7,763 bases of DNA, from positions 1 through 7,763 of the forward strand of contig CALGNG010000104.1 in the NCBI GenBank assembly GCA_937958735.1. Reading direction: 5' to 3'. The notes under the pieces are model-generated. The model did no database searches, was not told where the DNA came from, and saw only the letters and a list, made by a program, of their open reading frames with translations. The stretch comes from an uncultured Aquimarina sp. Lineage in GTDB: Bacteria > Bacteroidota > Bacteroidia > Flavobacteriales > Flavobacteriaceae. Positions 1 through 7,315 of this stretch are shown piece after piece. The translations under genes were made by a program, and so were the position numbers. Within the stretch, counting starts at the first letter, position 1; every line of letters starts with the position of its first letter.

Positions 1-1
1 A

Positions 2-520
2 GGGATGGATCGTGTACAAGGAGACCATATGGGTATGCTTGCTACAGTAATTAATGGCCTTGCATTGCAAGGTGCCATGGAAGATCAAGGTATTAAAACC
101 CGTTTGCAGTCTGCTATAGAGGTAAACGAAGTTGCCGAACCATTTATAAGAAGAAGAGCTATGCGGCATTTAGAAAAAGGACGTGTGGTTATTTTTGGAG
201 GAGGTACAGGAAATCCTTATTTTACAACAGATTCTGCGGCCGTACTAAGAGCTATAGAAATAAAAGCAGATGTTATCTTAAAAGGAACACGTGCAGATGG
301 TATTTATACCGCCGACCCAGAAAAAGATGCTACAGCAACAAAGTTTGATAATATTAGTTTTGACGATGTTCTTAAAAAAGGCTTAAAAGTTATGGATACT
401 ACCGCTTTTACATTAAGTCAAGAAAATAAATTGCCTATTATTGTTTTTGATATGAATACAAGAGGTAATTTACTAAGATTAGTAAAAGGAGAAACTATCG
501 GTACCACCGTAAATGTATAA
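2..520 (+). CDS. pyrH: UMP kinase (uridylate kinase), C-terminal part, cut by left edge
   Basis: This enzyme phosphorylates UMP to UDP with ATP in the cytosol, the committed step of pyrimidine nucleotide supply; bacterial PyrH is a hexamer of the amino acid kinase fold. About 172 residues are visible; the family is usually about 235-240, so roughly 65 N-terminal residues, including the Gly/Lys-rich start of the ATP site, lie outside the window. The ATG at 5 is an internal Met, because the frame is open to the edge and the preceding Gly codon fits the family. Numbering from that Met, visible hallmarks are GDHMGMLAT (6-14), the nucleotide-site stretch [15 protein letters not shown] (65-79), [13 protein letters not shown] (93-105) and the C-terminal [16 protein letters not shown] (130-145). 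The stop is followed 29 bases later by frr, the usual gene order. Identification is very secure; I see no damage. Confidence 0.97.
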   Translation, partial: GMDRVQGDHMGMLATVINGLALQGAMEDQGIKTRLQSAIEVNEVAEPFIRRRAMRHLEKGRVVIFGGGTGNPYFTTDSAAVLRAIEIKADVILKGTRADGIYTADPEKDATATKFDNISFDDVLKKGLKVMDTTAFTLSQENKLPIIVFDMNTRGNLLRLVKGETIGTTVNV

Positions 521-549
521 TTATAAAAATTAATAATTACGTATTAGTA

Positions 550-1113
550 ATGAACGAAGAAGTAGATTTTATATTAGATAGTACAAAAGAGTCTATGAAT
601 AGCGCATTGACTCATTTAGAAAAGCAATTTTCAAATATACGTGCAGGAAAAGCAAGTCCAGCAATGTTAGGAAGTGTAATGGTAGATTATTATGGTTCTC
701 AAACTCCATTAACACAAGTAGGAAACGTATCAACACCAGATGCCAGAACTATTACTATTCAGCCATACGAAAAATCCATGATTCAAGGGATTGAAAAAGG
801 AATTATGCTTGCTAATTTAGGATTTAATCCTATGAATAATGGAGATCTGGTAATTATTAGTGTACCACCATTAACAGAGGAAAGACGTAAAGATCTAGTA
901 AAACAAGCAAAATCAGAATCCGAAGATTCTAAAGTAGGAGTTCGTAACGATAGAAAAAATGCGAATAACGAAATTAAGAAATTAGAAAAAGACGGCCTTT
1001 CTGAAGATTTAGCAAAAAATGCTGAATCAGATATTCAAACGATGACGGATATGCATATCAAAAAAATTGATGATATGTTAGTAGTAAAAGAAAAAGAAAT
1101 TATGACGGTATAA
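550..1113 (+). CDS. frr: Ribosome recycling factor
   Basis: RRF works with EF-G to split the post-termination ribosome into subunits in the cytosol. The 187 residues match the usual length of about 185. The two-domain layout is visible: helical domain I from residues 1-30 plus about 105-187, and the small beta domain II between. Signatures are NIRAGKASPAML (29-40), the beta-domain segment DARTITIQPYEKS (64-76), PPLTEERRKDL (106-116) and VRNDRKNANNEIKK (131-144), which contains the Arg at 132 known to be essential in the E. coli protein. The ATG at 550 puts the family N-terminus in the right place. It has no Shine-Dalgarno sequence, only A/T-rich DNA, as is normal in Bacteroidota. It lies 29 bases after pyrH with no terminator between them, so the two are probably co-transcribed; an intrinsic terminator follows 19 bases after the stop. 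Confidence 0.98.
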   Translation: MNEEVDFILDSTKESMNSALTHLEKQFSNIRAGKASPAMLGSVMVDYYGSQTPLTQVGNVSTPDARTITIQPYEKSMIQGIEKGIMLANLGFNPMNNGDLVIISVPPLTEERRKDLVKQAKSESEDSKVGVRNDRKNANNEIKKLEKDGLSEDLAKNAESDIQTMTDMHIKKIDDMLVVKEKEIMTV

Positions 1114-1132
1114 AAATCGTCGTACAAGAGTT

Positions 1133-1163
1133 AAGCAATGCTGAAAGGTGTTGCTTTTTTTTT
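1133..1163 (+). terminator. Intrinsic terminator after frr
   Basis: The arm AAGCAATGC (1133-1141) pairs with GTGTTGCTT (1148-1156), giving a 9-bp stem with two G-T wobbles and a 6-base loop. It is followed by an unbroken run of nine T (1155-1163, the first two inside the stem). It starts 19 bases after the frr stop. The run ends only 18 bases before the start of the next gene, so it may also limit expression of that gene. Confidence 0.75.
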
Positions 1164-1181
1164 AGGTAATTACAAAGTAAA

Positions 1182-3521
1182 TTGAGTTTGAAAAAACGTA
1201 AGATTAGTAAATTTTGGGATGCTTTTGCACAAGTTATTCTTTCTAATAAAATAGCCGTTACTATTTTTTTAATAGCGGTTACTTTAGGTTTAGTTAGTCA
1301 ATGGAAAAATATTGGTTTTTCTTTTACAGAAACTAATTTGTTGCCAGATAACCACGAGATTAATATACAATATAACAAGTTTTTAGATAAATTTGGAGAA
1401 GAAGGTGTTGTAATTGTTATGGCCATTAACGACGAGACTATTTATACTCCCGAAAAGTTTAATGCATGGAATAAATTAAATACAGAAATAGATAAGTTTA
1501 ATGAAGTAGATTTTGTGGTTTCTTTTTCTAAAATGAAAGAGCTTAAACGTTCAGAAAACCCTAAATCATTTCAGCTACAACCTATAACAACAGTAAAAGA
1601 ATTTACCCAAAAAGATATAGACTATTATAAAAATAAGCTATTAAACGAGCTTCCGTTTTATAAAGGACTTATATATAGTAATTCTAAGAAAACAATACAA
1701 TCTGCATTATACATTCGTCAAGATGTAGTAAATACCCGTAGTAGGCGAGACTTTATAATTGATAAGTTAAACCCACTAATTGAAAATTTTGAAAAAAGCC
1801 AAGATATAGATGTAAAGGTTTCCGGTATGCCTTATATCCGAACAATGAATTCAAAGAATATTTTTGATGAAATGCGTTTGTTTTTAGCATCAGCGTTATT
1901 AATTACTTCTGGATTATTCTTTTTCTTTTTTAGATCGGTTCGTGCTACTTTAATTTCTATAGCTACTGTAGTAATAGGTGTTGTTTGGGCATTTGGATTT
2001 ATAGGATTATTTCATTTCGAAATTACGGTACTTACCGCCATAATCCCTCCTTTAGTTATTGTTATAGGAATCCCTAATTGTATATTCTTAATTAATAAAT
2101 ACCAGCAAGAAATAAAAAAAACAGGAGATAAGCAGGAAGCATTGCGTTTAATGATTAGTAAAGTAGGTTATGCCACTTTAATGACTAATGTTACCACAGC
2201 AATGGGATTTGCTACTTTTGCGCTTACTTCAAATTCTTTGTTAACAGAATTTGGTATTGTAGCTTCGGTATGTATTTTAGGCTTGTTTATTTTATCCATT
2301 TTAGTTGTTCCATTACTGTATAGTTTAATGCCTTTACCCAATAAACGGCACCTAAAACATCTGGAAAGACGTTGGGTAGATGGCTTAGTAAATTGGATGA
2401 TACATATAGTAAGCAACCATCGTAAGATTATATATATAGTTACTTTTTTTGTAATTGTACTCTGTGCAGTAGGGGTAAAGAAGATAAAAGTATCGGGGAG
2501 TTTGTTAGAAGAAATCTCTAAAGATCAAGAGTTTTATTACGACATTTTATTTTTCGAGAAAGAATTTGATGGTATTATGCCATTAGAAATTATGATTGAT
2601 ACAAAAAAGGAAAAAGGAGTTTATAACCTTTCTACTTTAAAACGTATGGAACGTTTAAATGATGCTATTGCAGCGTATCCAGAACTTTCCGAAACAAAAT
2701 CTATTGTAAATGTGGTAAAGTTTGCTAAGCAAGCTTTTTATAACGGAAATCCAGAATATTACCAACTTCCTACTAAGCAAGAACGTAACTTTATGTTGCC
2801 TTATGTAAAGTCTTTACAAGAAAATAGAAACTTTCTATCTTCATATGTAGATTCCACAGGACGTTACGCAAGAGTTTCGACTTATATGAAAGATGTGGGG
2901 ACCGATAAAATGAAGCATATAGAAGCTTCTTTATTCCCTATGGTTACAGAGATTTTTCCAGAAGCAAAATATAAAGTAGATTTTACAGGAAGAGCTTTGA
3001 TTTTTCAAAAAGGGACAGAATATTTAGTGAAAAATTTAATACAATCTTTGTTTTTAGCAGTGGCATTAATAATAATTATTATGCTATACATGTTTCGATC
3101 TTGGCGTATGGTTTTGATATCTCTTCTTCCCAATTTGTTACCTCTGTTAATTACGGGAGGTATAATGGGATTTGTAGGAGTGCCTATTAAGCCTTCAACT
3201 ATTTTAGTATTTAGTATTGCTTTTGGGATTTCTGTGGATGATACTATTCACTTTCTGGCTAAATTTAAACAAGAATTAGTTAAAAATAATAACGATTATT
3301 CGCTGGCAACCTTTAAAGCTTTAAGTGAAACAGGTCTAAGTATGTTTTACACCTCTACGGTATTATTTTTTGGTTTTGGAGTATTTATGTTATCCAGTTT
3401 TGGAGGAACCATTGCTTTAGGAGGGTTAACCTCTGCAACACTACTTTTTGCAATGCTATCTAATTTAGTACTGTTACCAGCATTATTGCTTTCTTTACCG
3501 AAGAAAAAGATAAAATTGTAG
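1182..3521 (+). CDS. RND/MMPL-family membrane exporter (COG1033-like), TTG start
   Basis: Predicted inner-membrane exporter of the RND superfamily, 779 residues, probably proton-driven; the substrate cannot be read from the sequence (lipids or hydrophobic compounds are typical of MMPL relatives). The layout is the classic duplicated one: TM1 (about 23-40), a periplasmic domain (45-230), TM2-6 (about 232-250, 253-275, 282-305, 331-350, 355-383), a basic cytosolic linker (387-414), TM7 (415-431), a second periplasmic domain (435-615) and TM8-12 (about 618-637, 642-662, 672-694, 719-738, 745-770), ending in a Lys-rich tail. The second half has the RND acidic motif GISVDDTIHF (682-691). At the matching place the first half reads GIPNCIFLINKY (296-307), without acids. 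An in-frame stop at 1167 leaves only TTG at 1182 or 1188 as plausible starts; the first in-frame ATG is at about residue 118, inside the first periplasmic domain. The gene is followed by a strong terminator. Family call secure, substrate unknown. Confidence 0.88.
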   Translation: MSLKKRKISKFWDAFAQVILSNKIAVTIFLIAVTLGLVSQWKNIGFSFTETNLLPDNHEINIQYNKFLDKFGEEGVVIVMAINDETIYTPEKFNAWNKLNTEIDKFNEVDFVVSFSKMKELKRSENPKSFQLQPITTVKEFTQKDIDYYKNKLLNELPFYKGLIYSNSKKTIQSALYIRQDVVNTRSRRDFIIDKLNPLIENFEKSQDIDVKVSGMPYIRTMNSKNIFDEMRLFLASALLITSGLFFFFFRSVRATLISIATVVIGVVWAFGFIGLFHFEITVLTAIIPPLVIVIGIPNCIFLINKYQQEIKKTGDKQEALRLMISKVGYATLMTNVTTAMGFATFALTSNSLLTEFGIVASVCILGLFILSILVVPLLYSLMPLPNKRHLKHLERRWVDGLVNWMIHIVSNHRKIIYIVTFFVIVLCAVGVKKIKVSGSLLEEISKDQEFYYDILFFEKEFDGIMPLEIMIDTKKEKGVYNLSTLKRMERLNDAIAAYPELSETKSIVNVVKFAKQAFYNGNPEYYQLPTKQERNFMLPYVKSLQENRNFLSSYVDSTGRYARVSTYMKDVGTDKMKHIEASLFPMVTEIFPEAKYKVDFTGRALIFQKGTEYLVKNLIQSLFLAVALIIIIMLYMFRSWRMVLISLLPNLLPLLITGGIMGFVGVPIKPSTILVFSIAFGISVDDTIHFLAKFKQELVKNNNDYSLATFKALSETGLSMFYTSTVLFFGFGVFMLSSFGGTIALGGLTSATLLFAMLSNLVLLPALLLSLPKKKIKL

Positions 3522-3548
3522 ACCTTTATAATTTAAGATAGTTCGCAC

Positions 3549-3580
3549 AAAAAAACGGAAGGGAATACTTCCGTTTTTTT
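3549..3580 (+). terminator. Strong intrinsic terminator after the RND exporter, potentially bidirectional
   Basis: A perfect 13-bp stem pairs AAAAAAACGGAAG (3549-3561) with CTTCCGTTTTTTT (3568-3580) around a 6-base loop, GGAATA. It starts 27 bases after the exporter stop codon. Because the stem carries seven A on one side and seven T on the other, it can act in both directions. The minus-strand peptidase gene has its own terminator further upstream, so the main role is probably to end the plus-strand transcript. Confidence 0.9.
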
Positions 3581-3883
3581 GCTTGATAAATCTGTTATTA
3601 GGAAAAATTAATTTACGACCTATTTTTGGGTACAAGATCCTTTATCTAAACTCGCACTAAGTGGAAGCTTTTTTTAGTTTATTTTTTTATGAAAAGCTAA
3701 ATCAAAAAGGATTTAGAAAAGATCGAAGTAAAAACCAAGCCCATATTAATTTTAGCCGTTGTTTTGTAAAGTTTTTATAAGTTGTTAATTTCAGTCAGAT
3801 ATTCATCCTGATTATCTTCGACCACAAAGTATTCTTGGATTATCGTAAATAAAGACTGTTTTAATTAAGAATATAAGTATTAG
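3581..3883. other. Non-coding or eroded stretch with two short unassigned open frames
   Basis: No full gene is visible here. On the plus strand a frame is open from a GTG at 3661 to the stop at 3778-3780 (about 39 residues, containing EKLNQKGFRKDRSKN). On the minus strand a frame is open from about 3864 down to the stop at 3775-3777 (about 28 codons, no ATG, containing EYFVVEDNQDEYLTEINNL). The two converge tail to tail with stops almost touching. Both read more like real protein than random AT-rich DNA, but neither matches a family I know. There is also a 7-bp hairpin, CTAAATC/GATTTAG (3697-3703 and 3710-3716). It may be debris of a lost gene or a leftover intergenic spacer. Confidence 0.35.
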
Positions 3884-3911
3884 TAAAAGGGCTTCTAGTT
3901 AAAAAGCCCTT
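3883..3911 (-). terminator. Intrinsic terminator of the M14 peptidase gene
   Basis: AAGGGCTT (3887-3894) and AAGCCCTT (3904-3911) form an 8-bp perfect stem with a 9-base loop. Read on the minus strand the 3' arm runs into four T before an A. It begins 15 bases past the stop codon of the peptidase gene. The T-run is short, so termination may be partial. Confidence 0.7.
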
Positions 3912-3925
3912 CTACTCAATAAGAA

Positions 3926-6340
3926 TTATATTTTCACAATTTTAAACACTTTTTTATTTCCGTTAATATCTATTTCTAAGAAGTATACTCCAATAGGTAA
4001 AGAACTAACATTTACTTTAGATAAAGAAGTACTTACTTTTTTGGTAATTAAAGTTTGTCCATTTATAGCATTTATTTTTATACTCCCATTGGTATTAGCA
4101 GGTAACTCAATTTTTAGTAGACTTGTTACAGGATTAGGATATACAGTAACCTTATTAAGGGTAGAAGTAATAGTCTCTAAACCTAGAGTTGGACTGGTAG
4201 CTGTATCTTGTACATATATAGCAAAATCGTCAAAAAAGAACCCATCTGCTTGATCAAACCTATTAGTTATTAATTGAAAACGGATATGTATGGTTTCTCC
4301 AATAAAGTTAGATAAATCTATTTGTTCTCTTACCCAATCCAGTTGTTCGTCGGTATAAAGAGGTTCTATTGGTAGCAGGTTTCTACGTATACCCATTATA
4401 GTATAATTTCCACAAGCAGGTTCCCAAGTACTCTTATTGTCTTTAGATATTTGAAGTTGTACATAATCGCCAAATAGACTTAAGTCCCATTTTGCATAAA
4501 ATGCGACAAAAGCATTACGTACATTAACAAGGTTTATAGGCTGGGAAAATTCTATTGTTTTATTTTCATTACTCGTATACTCGCTATTAGGAGAATCTGT
4601 AATAGAACTATTTGGAGACACCGATGTTTCTGTCGTAGTAGCCCACCCATTGTTTATAAAACTAGTTATATTATCTCCATTAAGACTAACAATTTTTTCT
4701 ACAACACCATGTCTAAGGCTAACTCTTGTAGTATTGCTAATAGCCCCACCATCTACCATTACATCGTATACTACTGCATCGTTAACATTTACAGTGTTTT
4801 TTAATTGAATGTTAAAATTTGTAATTTGTGGAGCTTCAAAACGTAAATCTGTAATAGCTTTAGGGTTCTCGACACTTAAAATATTATCACTTACGGGCAC
4901 AATGCTTACCGTAAAATTACCATTACCATTTACTCCTAATCGTTTTACTTGTACAGAAGCCTCAAAAGTAGTTGTATTACTACCTGTAAAGTTAAGAGTT
5001 AAAGCACTGGAAGCTTTGGCGAAATTATTAGTCATTCTAGCAGCAGTAAGGTTTAGGTACATCATGCTTTTACTAATACCATCAATCTCGGTAGCATCTG
5101 GCCAAAAGGATTCTCCAATTTCTGGGGAAAAGGCAAATACTCTTCTGTGTGGTCTAGTAGTACCACCATACATAAAATCGTCGCTATTTCCAGGAAATTG
5201 TCCACTAAAAAAATCAGAAGGAGTAGCATGTTCGTAATTATTTTGAGAGACTAGTTCCTCCGATATTAATTTATAGATATTTTCTTCTGGAGTAACCACA
5301 CCAGTACCGTAAGAGTAGGGACGCAATAAAACATTGCCAAAAGAATGATTGTTCATAGCAATAGAAAACTCTCTACTGTTTACAAACATTTGCATAGCTT
5401 GGTTTTCTATTTCGGAAAAAGCATTTGTTCCAGGAAAATTGATGGCATTAGGATCTAAAGAAACTCCAGCGCTACCCCATACGGCAGAACTAGCCATACC
5501 GTTTGGATAATGGTCATAGTTACGGTTATTGTCCACCCCATGGGTATTAAATCTGTTTTTACGCCACAAACCACCTCCTGCAGGATCGGTAACTTGGTTG
5601 TACAAATAACCATCAGGGTTAATTATGGGTACAAAAAACAATTCGGTATTGTCTACAATTTGTTTTATTTCGACATCGGTTTCATAATTTTCTAGTAAAT
5701 ACCACATGTAGTAGATTAATTGCGATAAACTCATGGGCTCTCTAGCATGGTGTATGGCGGTATATAAAATTTCCGATTCATTTTCGTCTATAGTAGGGTT
5801 GTCGGATATTTTTACCCATTCGATAGGGTTTTGGCCTATAGAAGGATTAACAGAGGTATCGGTGGTCCCGTTAGTTAAAAAACTACCAATAGGACTACGT
5901 GTGGTAATTAGATTAGGGAATTTAGCTTGCATTGCATCTAAATTATCCAACATTTCTTGATAAGTTAAAAAACCGCCCATACTTCCTAAAGCAAAATTAG
6001 TAGGAGTAGGGTATTGGTTTACAAGAGGTGTTGCGCTATCGCTACAAGAGGCATTGCTAATCCTTTTTGCCGAAGCTTTTTTATGCACTTTTCTAGGAAG
6101 TACTTCGACGCTAATACCTATATTTTTAAGGGTGTTAATTTCCTTGTTAGACAATAGAGTGGTAATGGTATCGTGATCGCGCATACCATGATCTATAGAT
6201 ATACCCGCATTACTTATTTTTTGATTTTCTAAAAGAGAGCTTATGGTTACTTTAACTCTAGAGTAATTGGCACTGTTTTGCGAATAAACGGTTCCGCTAA
6301 TTAGGAGTACTAATAAAAGAAGGTAATTAATTTGTTTCAT
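3926..6340 (-). CDS. Secreted zinc carboxypeptidase (M14) with T9SS type A sorting domain
   Basis: An 804-residue exported metallo-carboxypeptidase, likely cutting C-terminal residues from peptides outside the cell or on its surface. In order: a signal peptide (1-21, KQINYLLLLVLLISGTVYSQ); a propeptide-like region (22-110); the M14 domain (about 115-435); a beta-rich region (445-545); a domain resembling the MAM/immune-inhibitor-A accessory module (about 585-712); and a sorting domain (729-804) with VYPNP (733-737) and LPIGVYFLEI (781-790). Residues matching carboxypeptidase A are present: zinc ligands H198 and E201 in HHARE and H332 in NNHSFG, substrate-site R263, N272 and R273 (WRKNR; GVDNNRNYD), NPDGY (241-245), and the catalytic Glu E407 in SPEIGE. 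It should therefore be active. The ATG at 6338-6340 directly precedes the signal peptide. It is a single-gene unit, divergent from the small gene at 6777. Specificity cannot be told. Confidence 0.93.
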   Translation of the reverse strand: MKQINYLLLLVLLISGTVYSQNSANYSRVKVTISSLLENQKISNAGISIDHGMRDHDTITTLLSNKEINTLKNIGISVEVLPRKVHKKASAKRISNASCSDSATPLVNQYPTPTNFALGSMGGFLTYQEMLDNLDAMQAKFPNLITTRSPIGSFLTNGTTDTSVNPSIGQNPIEWVKISDNPTIDENESEILYTAIHHAREPMSLSQLIYYMWYLLENYETDVEIKQIVDNTELFFVPIINPDGYLYNQVTDPAGGGLWRKNRFNTHGVDNNRNYDHYPNGMASSAVWGSAGVSLDPNAINFPGTNAFSEIENQAMQMFVNSREFSIAMNNHSFGNVLLRPYSYGTGVVTPEENIYKLISEELVSQNNYEHATPSDFFSGQFPGNSDDFMYGGTTRPHRRVFAFSPEIGESFWPDATEIDGISKSMMYLNLTAARMTNNFAKASSALTLNFTGSNTTTFEASVQVKRLGVNGNGNFTVSIVPVSDNILSVENPKAITDLRFEAPQITNFNIQLKNTVNVNDAVVYDVMVDGGAISNTTRVSLRHGVVEKIVSLNGDNITSFINNGWATTTETSVSPNSSITDSPNSEYTSNENKTIEFSQPINLVNVRNAFVAFYAKWDLSLFGDYVQLQISKDNKSTWEPACGNYTIMGIRRNLLPIEPLYTDEQLDWVREQIDLSNFIGETIHIRFQLITNRFDQADGFFFDDFAIYVQDTATSPTLGLETITSTLNKVTVYPNPVTSLLKIELPANTNGSIKINAINGQTLITKKVSTSLSKVNVSSLPIGVYFLEIDINGNKKVFKIVKI

Positions 6341-6776
6341 AATTTTAATTTTCTATTTACCGTATTTAGATCTGATAAATAGTAAGTTAGTTTTTTTGTG
6401 TTTGTTAGATATTTAACTAATAAAGCTAAGTGTTTTTTAAGGGGTATATCTTAAAAAAATAAAAAACAGGCATTTTTACGAATTATAAAGTATAGAGTAA
6501 TAATAGTCTTAAAGGGTAATTTTTTTAAGAGAATAATTGCATTTACTTTAAACACTATTAAGAATTAATACGAGGGTATAAAAAAGGTAGTGTACTTTAG
6601 TTAATTAACTATTTTGGAGTAAAATCTATCATTTTAGGACATCGCAGCTTTATTTTAGTTTACATAAACAAGGGTTTTAGATTAATATACCAATAGAATA
6701 CTAATTTTTTTAAGTTATCAAAATATTAAATGCGTTCTTTTTGTATATTTAATAAAACACTGAAAAACAAAAAGAT
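6341..6776. promoter_or_regulatory. Divergent AT-rich intergenic region, presumed to hold promoters for both flanking genes
   Basis: This 436-base gap separates two genes that start away from each other, so promoters for both must lie in it or close by. No ORF of note is present. The best Bacteroidota-type -7 candidates are TATATTTA (6744-6751), 25 bases before the plus-strand start, and minus-strand TAGCTTTA (6428 down to 6421). Each matches TAnnTTTG except the last base, and neither has a convincing -33 TTTG at the right distance, so promoter placement is weak. The region also holds a 9-bp hairpin TTTTTTAAG/CTTAAAAAA (6433-6441 and 6450-6458) and the 14-bp palindrome listed separately. Confidence 0.4.
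6598..6611. repeat. 14-bp perfect palindrome TAGTTAATTAACTA
   Basis: A perfect inverted repeat without spacer lies inside the divergent intergenic region, about 260 bases from the peptidase start and 165 from the small gene start. It has the symmetry expected of a dimeric regulator site, but it is made almost only of A and T, where palindromes arise by chance more often. Its role as an operator is inference only. Confidence 0.3.
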
Positions 6777-7160
6777 ATGAGTGCATTATTTGATAAACTA
6801 GGAATAAGTAATTTAGACGAAATACTGGTGCTTAATGAACCCGAAGGTTTTTGTACAGAGTTAGATCGATTAAACGGAGTAAAAATTAGAGAATCTGTAA
6901 TAAGAACTTCCGAAATCGATTTTGCTTTAATTTTTATATCTGCACCAGAGCAAATAGAAAATCGAATAGAAACCGTTTACCCTAAATTATTAGGAGATGC
7001 AGTACTATGGTTTGCCTTTCCTACAGAGAGTTCTAAGCATACTATTAACCTTGAAAAAGATTTTAAAATTTTAGGCGATTATAACTTAAAGCAAATAGAG
7101 CAACTAGATATAAATAAAGATTGGACAGGGATTCACTTTAAAAAAACAGAATTTTTATAA
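6777..7160 (+). CDS. Small conserved-looking protein of unknown function (DUF3052-like?)
   Basis: This encodes a 127-residue protein with no signal peptide or membrane segment, so probably cytosolic. From memory it resembles a group of small bacterial proteins related to DUF3052. The hydrophobic strand IDFALIFISAP (47-57) precedes a segment with the family-like turn LWFAFPTESSKH (77-88), and the C-terminus DINKDWTGIHFKKTEF (111-126) resembles their DW-S/T-x-x-x-F/L end. The alternation of strands and helices suggests a small alpha/beta fold. The biochemical role is not known to me and no catalytic residues stand out. The ATG at 6777 follows an A-rich leader (AACAAAAAGAT), with no clear Shine-Dalgarno sequence. 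The gene stands alone: the neighbours on both sides are on the minus strand. The reading frame, codon use and amino acid pattern look genuine. Confidence 0.8.
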   Translation: MSALFDKLGISNLDEILVLNEPEGFCTELDRLNGVKIRESVIRTSEIDFALIFISAPEQIENRIETVYPKLLGDAVLWFAFPTESSKHTINLEKDFKILGDYNLKQIEQLDINKDWTGIHFKKTEFL

Positions 7161-7210
7161 AAAGACTTTAAAGCTAGTTTTTGTGGAGACACATAAACAT
7201 TTATAGTATT

Positions 7211-7241
7211 AAAAAAAGGCCGTTTAGTAATGTAAACGACC
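7211..7241 (-). terminator. Intrinsic terminator for the minus-strand gene at the right edge
   Basis: GGCCGTTTA (7218-7226) pairs with TAAACGACC (7233-7241) around the 6-base loop GTAATG, with one C-A mismatch in the 9-bp stem. On the minus strand this hairpin runs straight into seven T (7217 down to 7211), the intrinsic terminator pattern. It lies about 75 bases past the stop codon of the edge gene. It is enclosed by a wider inverted repeat, CATAAACA/TGTTTATG (7192-7199 and 7256-7263). Confidence 0.75.
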
Positions 7242-7315
7242 CTTGTCTGTAGATGTGTTTATGCGCGATAAAAAAGCTTTTAAACTTTATATAATTATTT
7301 TTTATTATTATCTAC

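Noticed and set aside
2168..2416. Minus-strand open frame of 82 codons inside the RND exporter
   Set aside because: It lies wholly opposite a well-supported gene, its composition is that of an antisense shadow, and it shows no domain or start signal.
3581..3883. Insertion sequence remnant between the exporter and the peptidase
   Set aside because: No transposase motif, terminal inverted repeat or target-site duplication could be found; only short unassigned frames are present.
4809..5237. Plus-strand open frame of 142 codons inside the M14 peptidase
   Set aside because: It is the antisense shadow of the peptidase, whose frame has intact catalytic motifs; the shadow has no recognisable domain. 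The same holds for the frames at 4041-4253, 5510-5695 and 5733-5960.
6433..6458. 9-bp hairpin TTTTTTAAG/CTTAAAAAA as a terminator
   Set aside because: It does not follow a gene on either strand, has a stem made nearly all of A-T pairs and no T-run after the 3' arm.
6441..6580. Three GGGTA-type words at about 6442, 6514 and 6574, possibly a spaced regulatory repeat
   Set aside because: The matches are only five to seven bases, the spacing is unequal (about 71 and 60), and such words are expected by chance in AT-rich DNA with few G runs.
6720..6776. Canonical Bacteroidota promoter (TTTG at -33, TAnnTTTG at -7) for the small gene
   Set aside because: TATATTTA at 6744-6751 comes close to the -7 element, but no TTTG lies at the needed distance upstream, so it is noted only as a weak candidate.
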